Source of the DNA: Sphingomonas immobilis
GTDB taxonomy: Bacteria > Pseudomonadota > Alphaproteobacteria > Sphingomonadales > Sphingomonadaceae
NCBI RefSeq assembly: GCF_030580995.1
Contig: NZ_JAUQSZ010000007.1
Location: forward strand, 62,001-126,000
Length of the DNA: 64,000 nt
Reading direction: 5' to 3'
Made by a program: the position numbers and the translations under genes. The notes beneath the pieces are model-generated. The model saw only the letters and a list, made by a program, of their open reading frames with translations, did not search any database and had not been told where the DNA came from. Shown here in pieces: positions 34,943 through 42,609 of the stretch (its first letter is position 1; every line of letters starts with the position of its first letter).

Positions 34943-35536
34943 ATGTTTGGACACAACAAACGACATGGCCTTCGCGGCAATCATGGCCACGGCCACCCGA
35001 TGTTTGGGGGTGGTTTCGGTCGTGGCTTCGGCGGGCGTCACGGCTGGGGTGAGGGCGGCAGCCGTGAAGGCGGGCGGTCCCGCCGGATGTTCGACGGCGG
35101 CGAACTGCGGCTCGTGCTGCTCAAGCTGATCGCCGATGAACCGCGCCACGGCTACGACCTGATCCGCCAGATCGAGGAATTGACCGGCGGCGCTTATGCG
35201 CCGAGCCCGGGCGTGGTCTATCCGACCATCACCCTGCTCGACGACATGGACCTGGTCGAGGGCAAGCAGGAGGGTGCGAAGAAGCTCTTCGCCGTCACCG
35301 AGGCCGGCACCGCGCATCTTGCGGAAAATGCCGAGGCCGTCGCGGCGCTGTTCGCCCGGCTGGCGGCGGTGGGCGAGGAGCGCGCGCGCACCGATCATCG
35401 CTCGATCAAGCGGGCGATGATGAACCTCGGCATCGCTCTGAAGGATCGTCTCAGCGACCGCGATCTCGATGACGAGACGCTGCAGGCCGTCGTCGCGCTG
35501 CTTGACGAGGCGGCGCAGAAGATCGAGCGGCTGTAA
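34943..35536 (+). CDS. PadR-family transcriptional regulator
   Basis: A 197-residue repressor. Residues 1-48 are a Gly/His/Arg-rich leader, possibly metal-binding; about 50-125 form the PadR winged helix (ELRLVLLKLIADEPRHGYDLI, PGVVYPTITLLDDMDLV, KKLFAVTEAG), and a helical dimerisation tail follows. It overlaps a twin-site operator in its own promoter and is directly followed by the DUF2218 gene. The ligand is unknown; His-rich PadR proteins of this type are often linked to iron or siderophore genes. Confidence 0.9.
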   Translation: MFGHNKRHGLRGNHGHGHPMFGGGFGRGFGGRHGWGEGGSREGGRSRRMFDGGELRLVLLKLIADEPRHGYDLIRQIEELTGGAYAPSPGVVYPTITLLDDMDLVEGKQEGAKKLFAVTEAGTAHLAENAEAVAALFARLAAVGEERARTDHRSIKRAMMNLGIALKDRLSDRDLDDETLQAVVALLDEAAQKIERL

Positions 35537-35538
35537 CC

Positions 35539-35940
35539 ATGACGCGGCTCGAAAAGCTGCGCCGGCGGTTGTCCGATTGGGCAACCGCCACCCCCTATCC
35601 CCCGGAAGGATTCGAAATCGTGAGCATCAGCGCAACCGCCCAGGTTCCCACCGCGAGCGCGAGCAAATACCTCCAGCAACTCTGCAAGCACTGGCAGCAC
35701 AATCTGACCGTGTTGTTCAACGCCGAGCATGGCACCGTCATCTTCCCGAAGGACGCGCGCGGCGCGGACTGGCCGGCCGATGCGCTGGTGACGTTCGACG
35801 CGGGCGCGGAAGCGCTCGGCGTGCGGATCGACGCGAGCGTCGAGGAGCAGCTCGAAGGGCTGAAGGGTGCGGTCGCGCGCCATCTCGACCGCTTCGCGTT
35901 CCGCGAGGCGCCGCTGAGCTTCGACTGGAAGGCGGCCTGA
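35539..35940 (+). CDS. DUF2218 protein
   Basis: Starts 2 bp after padR and encodes up to 133 residues; the DUF2218 domain proper begins near SISATAQVPTASASKYLQQL, with CKHW, HGTVIFP and the end region LSFDW. A GTG start inside would shorten it. DUF2218 proteins are small cytoplasmic proteins often paired with PadR regulators or siderophore receptors; the function is not established. A 25-bp inverted repeat follows the stop. Confidence 0.8.
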   Translation: MTRLEKLRRRLSDWATATPYPPEGFEIVSISATAQVPTASASKYLQQLCKHWQHNLTVLFNAEHGTVIFPKDARGADWPADALVTFDAGAEALGVRIDASVEEQLEGLKGAVARHLDRFAFREAPLSFDWKAA

Positions 35941-35945
35941 TTAAT

Positions 35946-36033
35946 CGTCGCCCCGGCGCAGGCCGGGGCCATTGAGTTTGTGGCAAAAGTCCTGCCAAGC
36001 AACCTGGCGGCCCCGGCCTGCGCCGGGGCGACG
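35946..36033. repeat. 25-bp perfect inverted repeat between convergent genes
   Basis: CGTCGCCCCGGCGCAGGCCG.. (35946-35970) is exactly inverted at 36009-36033, with a 38-bp spacer. It fills the space between the DUF2218 stop and the stop of the convergent glycosyltransferase gene, so it could act as a two-way terminator. It belongs to the common CCCCGGC.GCC.GGGGC type of dispersed palindrome. Confidence 0.85.
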
Positions 36034-37197
36034 CTAGTTGGATTCGCGCTCGATCACGCGCAGATACGTGTCGAGCACGGTCTGGTTGATCGTGTCCCAG
36101 TCGTAGCGCGCCGCTTCCGCCACGCCCGCACGGCCTGCGCCGACGCGGAACGCCTCGTCCTCGCAGAAACGCTGCATCGCGTCGGCATAGCCCTCGACAT
36201 CGTCGGGATCGACGATCAGTCCGGTCACATTGTCCTCAAGCAGCCCGACCGCGCCGCTCGCGCGTGCCGCCACCACCGGCACGCCGGCGGCCATCGCCTC
36301 CAGCGTCACGTTGCCGAAGGTCTCGGTGACGCTGGGGTTGAAGAACACGTCCATCGAGGCGACCGCGCGGCCGAGATCGTCGCCGGTCACGAAGCCGGCG
36401 AACACCGCATCGGGAATCTCCTTCGCGAACCATGCCTCGGCAGGGCCTTCGCCTACCACCAGCACCTTGTGCCGCACGCCGCGCTTCTGCAGCGCGTGAA
36501 TCGCCTTGGCGAAGACGTCGAGGCCCTTTTCCTTCACCAGCCGGCCGAGGAAGCCGATCGCGATCTCGTCATCGGCGATGCCGAGCGCGCGCCGCCACTC
36601 CAGGCTGCGGCGCGCCGGATTGAAGCGATCGTGATCCACCCCGCGCGACCAGCGCGTGACGGGCGTCGTCACACCCCATTCCCGCAATATCTCGCCCATC
36701 ATCTGGCTGGGCGCGAGCACCTCGTCGACGCTCTGGTAGAATTTGCGCTGGATGCTGATCGCGAGCGGCTTCAGGAAGGCAAGGCCGTAGTACTGAACAT
36801 AGGTCTCGAAGCGCGTGTGGTACGACGCGACCACCGGGATGCCTTTTTCGCGCGCGTAGCGGACGGCGGCGTGATTGAGGAATTCGGGCGCGGAGACGTG
36901 GATCAGGTTGGGTGCGAACGCATCGAGATCGCGCCGCACCTCCTTCGATATGCCGAGCCCGAGCTTGTATTCGGCCCGACCGCCCGGCAGTCGCACGGAA
37001 GGCGTGCTGACGAGATCGCCGGTTGGCGCAAAGGCGGGGCGCTTGCTCGTCGGCGAATAGACGCGCACCGCCGCCCCGCGCCCGAGCAGATGCCCGACGA
37101 GCCGGTTCAGCGTCTGGTTGGCGCCGTCTCTGGTGTAGTTGTAATTGCCGCTGAACAGGGCAACACGTAATTCGGGCGCGAGCATCAGCCGCGCCAT
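36034..37197 (-). CDS. Glycosyltransferase, GT4 family
   Basis: A 387-residue GT-B enzyme. The N-terminal half has VALFSGNYNYTRDGANQTLNR (from about residue 9) and SYHTRFETYVQYYG; the donor-binding half has FLGRLVKEKGLDVF and the EX7E-like motif VTETFGNVTLEAMAAGVPVV. It resembles GDP-mannose-dependent alpha-mannosyltransferases that act on membrane glycolipids, but the acceptor is not known. ATGs at 37197 and 37185 are both possible. Confidence 0.88.
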   Translation of the reverse strand: MARLMLAPELRVALFSGNYNYTRDGANQTLNRLVGHLLGRGAAVRVYSPTSKRPAFAPTGDLVSTPSVRLPGGRAEYKLGLGISKEVRRDLDAFAPNLIHVSAPEFLNHAAVRYAREKGIPVVASYHTRFETYVQYYGLAFLKPLAISIQRKFYQSVDEVLAPSQMMGEILREWGVTTPVTRWSRGVDHDRFNPARRSLEWRRALGIADDEIAIGFLGRLVKEKGLDVFAKAIHALQKRGVRHKVLVVGEGPAEAWFAKEIPDAVFAGFVTGDDLGRAVASMDVFFNPSVTETFGNVTLEAMAAGVPVVAARASGAVGLLEDNVTGLIVDPDDVEGYADAMQRFCEDEAFRVGAGRAGVAEAARYDWDTINQTVLDTYLRVIERESN

Positions 37198-37218
37198 AGC
37201 GGGGCGGGGACGCCTTGG

Positions 37219-37710
37219 CTATTGCTCGATATCAGCGCGCTTGCCCATCGCCTTTTCCGTGACCATCGCCGCGACCTGCTGCGCCATGCCCTGCATCGTC
37301 GCGACGATGGTGCCGGACGTGAGCGCGCGCGGTTCCGGGTCGATTGCGCAGAGCGTCCCGAAGAAGCTGCCGTCCTCCAGCACGATCGGGATCGAGACAT
37401 AGCTTTCGAAGCCGTACATCATCGGCGTGTGATGCGTGCGCCAGTCGGCATCGGCGCCGACATGATCGATCACGACCAGCTTGCCGCCCTCGCGGATCTC
37501 GTCGCAGATCGTGGTCTTGAGATCGAGCTCCTCGCCCGGTTCGAGCCCGAAGCCGATCTTGTCGAGCACCTGGCACGCGATCCAGCGCGTATCGGTGACG
37601 CGCGAGACCGCGGCAAAGCCCATGCCGGTCATGTCGCAAACGGCCTTCAGGATCGCGCGGATGCGCGTGTCGTCGCCGAACGTGACCGATTGCTGCGCGA
37701 GTTCATCCAT
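37219..37710 (-). CDS. GAF-domain sensor protein
   Basis: A 163-residue stand-alone GAF domain with ICDEIREGGKLVVIDHV, YVSIPIVLEDGSFFGTLCAI and a C-terminal helix. Such domains bind small ligands or chromophores; no kinase or cyclase output is attached, so it may work with a partner encoded elsewhere or use the fold alone. It is divergent from the glutathione transferase gene and upstream of the glycosyltransferase on the same strand. Confidence 0.85.
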   Translation of the reverse strand: MDELAQQSVTFGDDTRIRAILKAVCDMTGMGFAAVSRVTDTRWIACQVLDKIGFGLEPGEELDLKTTICDEIREGGKLVVIDHVGADADWRTHHTPMMYGFESYVSIPIVLEDGSFFGTLCAIDPEPRALTSGTIVATMQGMAQQVAAMVTEKAMGKRADIEQ

Positions 37711-37762
37711 TTCTGCAGGCCCTGTTTTGCGCGAGTATCGGCGTTTTGTTAGCCGTCCGCAA

Positions 37763-37790
37763 TTGCCCGGTCTGGGCGACACCCTATCTG
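37763..37790 (+). promoter_or_regulatory. Possible promoter of the GST gene
   Basis: TTGCCC (37763-37768) and TATCTG (37785-37790) with 16-bp spacing lie 20 bp before the start. The match is partial and no start-site data are available. Confidence 0.3.
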
Positions 37791-37810
37791 TGGCGGCGAA
37801 GGAGAGCCCC

Positions 37811-38515
37811 ATGACCGATCTCGCCGACTTCCCGATCACGCAGCGCTGGCCCGCGCAGCATCCTGACCGCCTGCAGCTTTACTCGCTGCCGACGCCCAAC
37901 GGCGTGAAGGCGTCGATCATGCTGGAGGAGACGGGCCTGCCCTACGAGGTGCATGTGGTCGATTTCGGCAAGGACGATCAGCACACGCCCGAGTTCGAAT
38001 CGCTCAACCCCAATGGCAAGATCCCGGCGATCCTCGATCCGAACGGGCCGGGCGGCAAGCCGCTCGCGCTGTTCGAGAGCGGCGCGATCCTGCTGTATCT
38101 GGCGGAAAAGACAGGCAAGTTTCTGCCCACCGATCCGATCCGGCGTCTGCAGACGATCCAGTGGGTGATGTTCCAGATGGGCGGCGTCGGCCCGATGTTC
38201 GGCCAGGTCGGCTTCTTTGTGAAGTTCGCCGGCAAGGACTTCGAGGACAAGCGCCCGCGCGACCGCTACGTCGGCGAGGCGAAGCGGCTGCTCGGCGTGA
38301 TGGACAAGGCGCTGGCCGGGCGCGACTGGTTCCTGGGCGACGACTATACGATCGCCGACATCTCGATGCTGGGCTGGGTGCGCGGACTGGTCGGCTTCTA
38401 CGAGGCGGGCGATCTGGTGGGGTTCGACGGGTTCGCGAACGTGAAGGCATGGCTGGAACGCGGACTGGCGCGGCCGGCGGTGCAAAGGGGGCTGACGATA
38501 CCGGCGCGGCCCTAG
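37811..38515 (+). CDS. Glutathione S-transferase family protein (Ure2/YfcG-like)
   Basis: A 234-residue protein. The thioredoxin-like N-terminal domain (about 22-108) has the YfcG/Ure2-type signature LYSLPTPNGVKASIMLEE and the glutathione contact FESGAILLYLAEKTG; an all-helical C-terminal domain follows with ADISMLGWVRG. These enzymes show disulfide reductase activity on glutathione more often than classical transferase activity. AGGAG precedes the ATG. Confidence 0.9.
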   Translation: MTDLADFPITQRWPAQHPDRLQLYSLPTPNGVKASIMLEETGLPYEVHVVDFGKDDQHTPEFESLNPNGKIPAILDPNGPGGKPLALFESGAILLYLAEKTGKFLPTDPIRRLQTIQWVMFQMGGVGPMFGQVGFFVKFAGKDFEDKRPRDRYVGEAKRLLGVMDKALAGRDWFLGDDYTIADISMLGWVRGLVGFYEAGDLVGFDGFANVKAWLERGLARPAVQRGLTIPARP

Positions 38516-39288
38516 GGCATGACCCAGTTAACCGGCAGCAGGTAGGTCGAGGCGATGGGCTTGCCGTCTTGGCCGAGCGCAGGCTTGAAGCGGATGTGAT
38601 ACGCGGCCGTGCACGTTCCTTCGTTTAGCGCCTGAGCTGCCGAGGAGACGATTCGGCAATGCTCGACCTTGCCGTTCGCGCTGACTTGCAGGAGCGCGAT
38701 TACGCGGCCGGAGATGCCCTCACTGAACGCCGCCACAGGATAAGCATCTGGTCCGAAATAGGCCGCGGGATTGCCGGTCGGCTGCACCGCGACGGCAGCT
38801 TTGGACTCAGGGTCGACGCCCCAAGACTTCTTCATCGAATCGACGCATTCCTGCAGGATCGGCAGCGCCTTGTCCGGCCGCTTGATCGGGAAACGCGCCG
38901 CGACCGGCCTGGCGTCGACGATGAGGTCATCGCCGTCTTTGATCGTGGTGAGCAGGACGCGATCGATCGTAATCCGGGTCAGCCGCCGGTTCCTGTTGGC
39001 ATTGAAGGTCGAAAAATACCGGCCCTTGAAGGTACGATTGCTCGACGACAAAGTGACGGCCGCTTCTCCCGTCGTCGTCGAGGACTTGTCCTTCGAGATG
39101 ATCGACAATTCCATCGTGCTGAGATCGAGCAGAGGCTGGAAGACCAAAGTCGCCTCCTGCTTTCCGTCCGAGAACTTGCGCTGCAGGTAGCAGAGGTTCT
39201 CGTCGCCATTCACGACCCACGGCCCCTGCGACGTCATCGGAACGGGCGTCGCCGTAGCGGCCATCAGCAGCGCCAACATCATCGCCAT
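38512..39288 (-). CDS. Exported protein with stand-alone TonB C-terminal-type domain
   Basis: A 258-residue protein with a short signal peptide (about 1-14), a beta-rich N-terminal half and a C-terminal domain (about 170-258) that parallels the TonB encoded at 20491: NPAAYFGPDAYP, a cysteine in the VEHC/VVDC position, GTCTAAYHIRFKP and STYLLPVNWVMP. It lacks a transmembrane anchor and the Pro-rich spacer, so it cannot act as a classical energy transducer. AGGGAG precedes the ATG. Confidence 0.72.
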   Translation of the reverse strand: MAMMLALLMAATATPVPMTSQGPWVVNGDENLCYLQRKFSDGKQEATLVFQPLLDLSTMELSIISKDKSSTTTGEAAVTLSSSNRTFKGRYFSTFNANRNRRLTRITIDRVLLTTIKDGDDLIVDARPVAARFPIKRPDKALPILQECVDSMKKSWGVDPESKAAVAVQPTGNPAAYFGPDAYPVAAFSEGISGRVIALLQVSANGKVEHCRIVSSAAQALNEGTCTAAYHIRFKPALGQDGKPIASTYLLPVNWVMP

Positions 39289-39380
39289 AGTCTTCTCCCT
39301 GCACGTCCGAGCGTAACGCCGTTTTGAGGGCGGCGTCAAACCACGTTGTTCCGGTAACGTTCTTCTGTTAGGGCGCCCGC

Positions 39381-40766
39381 ATGCCCAAACCCCAGAAGCG
39401 TTATGTCTGCCAATCCTGTGGATCGGTGTCGCACCGGTGGCAGGGGCAGTGCGCCGATTGCGCGGAATGGAACACTCTGGTCGAGGAGGCGGGCGGGAAC
39501 GTCACGCCGTTTCAGGCCAAGCACAATCTGCAGGGCGGTGGGCGGATGATTTCGCTGATCGGGCTCGATACCGACGTCGAGCTGCCCGCGCGGCTTTCCA
39601 GCGGCATTGCCGAGCTCGACCGGGCACTTGGCGGCGGGTTCGTCGAGGGATCGGCGACGCTGATCGGCGGCGATCCCGGCATCGGCAAGTCGACCCTGCT
39701 GCTGCAGGCGGCGGCGAAGATGGCGCTCGCCGGCCTCTCGGTCGCGTACGTCTCGGGTGAGGAAGCGGCGGATCAGGTGCGATTGCGCGCGCGGCGGCTC
39801 GGTCTGGGCGCGGCGCCGGTGCAGCTCGCCGCCGCCACATCGACGCGCGATATCCTCACCACGCTCTCGCAGGGAACCCCGCCCGACCTATTGGTGATCG
39901 ACTCGATCCAGACGATGCACAGCGACCTGATCGAGGGCGCACCCGGCACCGTCAGCCAGGTGCGCGCCTCCGCGCAGGAGCTGATCCGCTTCGCCAAGGA
40001 GCGCGGCACGGCGGTGGTGCTGGTCGGCCATGTCACCAAGGACGGCAGCATCGCAGGGCCGCGCGTACTCGAACATATGGTCGATACGGTGCTGAGCTTC
40101 GAAGGCGAGCGCAGCCACCAGTATCGCATCCTGCGCGCGATCAAGAACCGCTTCGGCGGCACCGACGAGATCGGCGTGTTCGCGATGGTGGCGGAAGGTC
40201 TGACCGAGGTGTCGAATCCCAGCGCGCTGTTCCTGACGCAGCGCGAGGAAGGCGTGACCGGCTCGACCGTCTTTCCCGCGTTGGAAGGGACGCGGCCGGT
40301 GCTGGTCGAGATCCAGGCGCTGGTCGTGCGGCTTGCCTCCGGCGCGACGCCGCGCCGCGCGGTGGTCGGCTGGGACGGCGGCCGGCTGGCGATGATCCTC
40401 GCCGTGCTGGAGGCGCGCTGCGGGCTGAGCTTCTCGTCGTGCGAGGTCTATCTCAACATCGCCGGCGGCTACCGCGTCACCGATCCCGCCGCCGATCTGG
40501 CGGTGGCGGCGGCGCTCGTCTCGGCGCTGTCGGAGCGGCCGGTGGCGGCCGATGCGGTGGCGTTCGGCGAGATCGCTTTGTCGGGCGAGGTGAGGCCGGT
40601 CGCGCACGCGCCGCTGCGCATGAAGGAATCGGCCAAGCTCGGCTTCATGCGCGCGCTCGGCCCGTCCGCGATGGTCGGGGAAAAGGGACCGCTCACGATC
40701 AGCGGCTTCCGCACGCTGGGGCAATTGGTCGAACATCTACTGGGCAAGGAATGCGCACGAAGCTGA
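39381..40766 (+). CDS. radA: DNA repair/recombination protein RadA (Sms)
   Basis: A 461-residue branch-migration helicase. The zinc finger has C10, C13, C24 and C27; Walker A is GGDPGIGKST, and the RadA-specific KNRFG motif follows the RecA core. The C-terminal Lon-protease-like domain (about 290-455) lacks catalytic residues, as is normal. It helps process recombination intermediates. A 58-residue ORF overlaps its end by 16 bp in another frame. Confidence 0.95.
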   Translation: MPKPQKRYVCQSCGSVSHRWQGQCADCAEWNTLVEEAGGNVTPFQAKHNLQGGGRMISLIGLDTDVELPARLSSGIAELDRALGGGFVEGSATLIGGDPGIGKSTLLLQAAAKMALAGLSVAYVSGEEAADQVRLRARRLGLGAAPVQLAAATSTRDILTTLSQGTPPDLLVIDSIQTMHSDLIEGAPGTVSQVRASAQELIRFAKERGTAVVLVGHVTKDGSIAGPRVLEHMVDTVLSFEGERSHQYRILRAIKNRFGGTDEIGVFAMVAEGLTEVSNPSALFLTQREEGVTGSTVFPALEGTRPVLVEIQALVVRLASGATPRRAVVGWDGGRLAMILAVLEARCGLSFSSCEVYLNIAGGYRVTDPAADLAVAAALVSALSERPVAADAVAFGEIALSGEVRPVAHAPLRMKESAKLGFMRALGPSAMVGEKGPLTISGFRTLGQLVEHLLGKECARS

Positions 40767-40927
40767 GCGTCTGCCGCCGCAAAGCCCGCTTCGCCACCGC
40801 GCGCGAGGCGGTGCTGGGTGCGGAGGGCTGGGGCCTGCCGCTGCGGCAGTATCGCTGCGATCGCTGTTTCCAGTTCCACCTGACGAGCCGGACGAAGGGC
40901 AAGCGGGTGATGCGGGTGGTGGGGTGA
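40751..40927 (+). CDS. Small zinc-ribbon-like protein overlapping radA
   Basis: A 58-residue basic ORF from ATG 40751, out of frame with the end of radA. It contains SVCRRKARFATAREAV and, near the C-terminus, YRCDRCFQFHLTSR, giving C..CxxC..H spacing like short zinc ribbons of mobile-element or phage origin (for example YRCPxCxxWHLT proteins). No independent Shine-Dalgarno is obvious, so translation may depend on radA. Function unknown. Confidence 0.55.
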   Translation: MRTKLSVCRRKARFATAREAVLGAEGWGLPLRQYRCDRCFQFHLTSRTKGKRVMRVVG

Positions 40928-41558
40928 GGGGGCGTCGGGTTGACGAGGGCCAGTTTTATCGAACCTCCCCTTTCAACCCATAGCAGACGTCCGTGAGGTA
41001 GCGCCGAACGGCGGCTTCCGACCATTTGCGAGCCTGGTTTCTTCTCCTCACCCGCCTTCGCGGGAGGGAGCCCTAGCTTCCCCCTCCCGCCTTCGCGGGA
41101 GGGGCTGGGGGAGGGTCTTCTTCTCTCTACGGCTGCAAAAGGAAGACCCTCACCGACTACGACTAGGCCCGCATGAAGAATGCGGACCAAGTCTCCGTTG
41201 CCTCTCCCGCGAACGCGGGAGAGGATGAGTGATGTCGCCCGTCCACCCAAACCAAGACAGCGCTGTCCTACACTCACCTCTCCAAGCTATATCGCACCAT
41301 CGCTCTTTGAACTGTCGGCCCGCACGTCCCGCCATTCCGGCGAATGTGTCCTCTCGCCCACGTGCAAACCGCGCGGGGAAGGAAGGAATGGGGCAGACGT
41401 AGCGTAAACTTTCTAAACTTCCGCGCCCGAACGCGCAGGCGCGGGACCAACGCCGCAGTGTGACCTTCCGCCCGAACCGCGCCGGCATCCGCGTCCAGGT
41501 GCTCCACACCCCCAACACACTCGACAGTCCAGCGCCGCCATCGTAAGCGCGCACGATC
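40928..41558. other. 631-bp intergenic stretch without a supported gene
   Basis: Beyond the repeat at 41081-41224, the stretch holds an additional CCCGCCTTCGCGGGAGGG palindrome (about 41051-41068) and a GC-rich tail up to cvpA with no ORF having codon bias or a ribosome site. Frames there are broken or are antisense shadows. Confidence 0.6.
41081..41224 (+). repeat. ~145-bp compound repeat, copy A (copy B at 44701-44845)
   Basis: Begins CCCCTCCCGCCTTCGCGGGA, continues through GGGTCTTCTTCT, GAAGACCCTCACCGACTACG and CCAAGTCTCCGTTGCCTCTC and ends GCGGGAGAGG. Copy B has the same blocks in the same order and orientation 3.6 kb downstream. Both ends carry their own small palindromes, so the element looks like a miniature mobile or REP-type unit. 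Confidence 0.85.
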
Positions 41559-42119
41559 ATGGGTTTCTCCGCTCTCGATATCATCGTCATCCTCGCGGTC
41601 GGCGGCGCGGCGGTGCTCGGGTTGATGCGCGGCTTCGTCAGCGAGGTGCTGTCGCTGTTCGCCTGGGTCGCGATCGTGTTCGCGCTGAAGCTGTTCCACT
41701 CACCGCTGACGCACGCCTTTTCCGGCATGGTCGGCACGGTGACGGGGGCGGCAGTGCTGGCGTTCGCGGTGCTGGCCGGGCTCACCTATTTCGGCGGGCG
41801 GATCGTCGCCAACACGGTGAGCGGGCGGATCCGCGATTCGGTGATCGGCCCGGTCGACCGCGCGCTGGGCTTCGGTTTCGGCGCGCTGAAGGGCCTGATC
41901 CTGACAAGCCTCGGCTTCCTGCTCGTCGTGCTGATGACCGACACGGTCCACGGCGGCCCGTCGCATCGGCCCGAATGGCTGACGGCGTCGAAGACCTATC
42001 CGCTGCTCAACGCCACCAGCGCCGGGATCGCCGATTTCGTCGATCGCAGGCGCAAGGGCCTGCCGGTGTTCGGGCCGGCGACGCCGCCCGGCAATGCGAG
42101 CGATACGCCGCGCCCGTAA
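41559..42119 (+). CDS. cvpA: CvpA-family membrane protein
   Basis: A 186-residue inner-membrane protein with four predicted helices and the CvpA signatures LDIIVILAVGGAAVLGLMRG and SEVLSLFAWVAI. E. coli CvpA is needed for colicin V production and envelope stability; a general envelope role is likely here. In many proteobacteria it precedes purF; here it is followed by a NifU-like gene instead. Confidence 0.87.
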   Translation: MGFSALDIIVILAVGGAAVLGLMRGFVSEVLSLFAWVAIVFALKLFHSPLTHAFSGMVGTVTGAAVLAFAVLAGLTYFGGRIVANTVSGRIRDSVIGPVDRALGFGFGALKGLILTSLGFLLVVLMTDTVHGGPSHRPEWLTASKTYPLLNATSAGIADFVDRRRKGLPVFGPATPPGNASDTPRP

Positions 42120-42174
42120 CGGTCGGCCCAATGTCCGGGGTGACGAAGCGGCGCAATCGCCCTACACCCGCCTC

Positions 42175-42609
42175 ATGAACGCGCCGCTCTACAACACCGA
42201 GATTCTCCGCCTCGCCGCCACTATCCCGCATCATGAGCGGTTACCCGATCCGATGGCGACATCGGAGAAGCGGTCGCCGGTGTGCGGCAGCCGGGTGACG
42301 GTGGACGTGAACGTCGATGATGCCGGGCGCGTGAGCGCGGTCGGGTTGCTGGTGCGGGCGTGCGCGCTGGGGCAGGCGTCGTCTTCGCTGCTGGCGGCCA
42401 ATGTGATCGGGCGTAGCGCGCCCGAACTGGTGGCGGCGCGCGATGCGCTGACCGCGTGGCTGGCGGGCGAGGGGCCGTTGCCTGACTGGCCCGGCTTCGA
42501 CCTGTTCGCGCCCGCGCTGCCGCACAGCGCACGCCACGCCTCGATCCGCCTCGCCTTCGAAGCCGCCGCCGAAGCGGCCGAGGCCGCCGCCCGGGCGCGT
42601 GCCGCATGA
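42175..42609 (+). CDS. NifU-N/IscU-like iron-sulfur scaffold protein
   Basis: A 144-residue protein resembling the NifU N-terminal scaffold. Two of the three usual cluster cysteines are visible, C37 in SPVCGSR and C63 in RACALGQASSSLL; the third, near the C-terminal helix, is absent. The Ala-rich C-terminal tail is variable. It may assemble a transient [2Fe-2S] cluster with help of another ligand. It overlaps the following antiporter gene by ATGA. Confidence 0.75.
   Translation: MNAPLYNTEILRLAATIPHHERLPDPMATSEKRSPVCGSRVTVDVNVDDAGRVSAVGLLVRACALGQASSSLLAANVIGRSAPELVAARDALTAWLAGEGPLPDWPGFDLFAPALPHSARHASIRLAFEAAAEAAEAAARARAA

Noticed and set aside
41225-41558. Possible gene before cvpA
   Set aside because: Open frames on both strands are short, lack ribosome sites and are broken by the palindromes.
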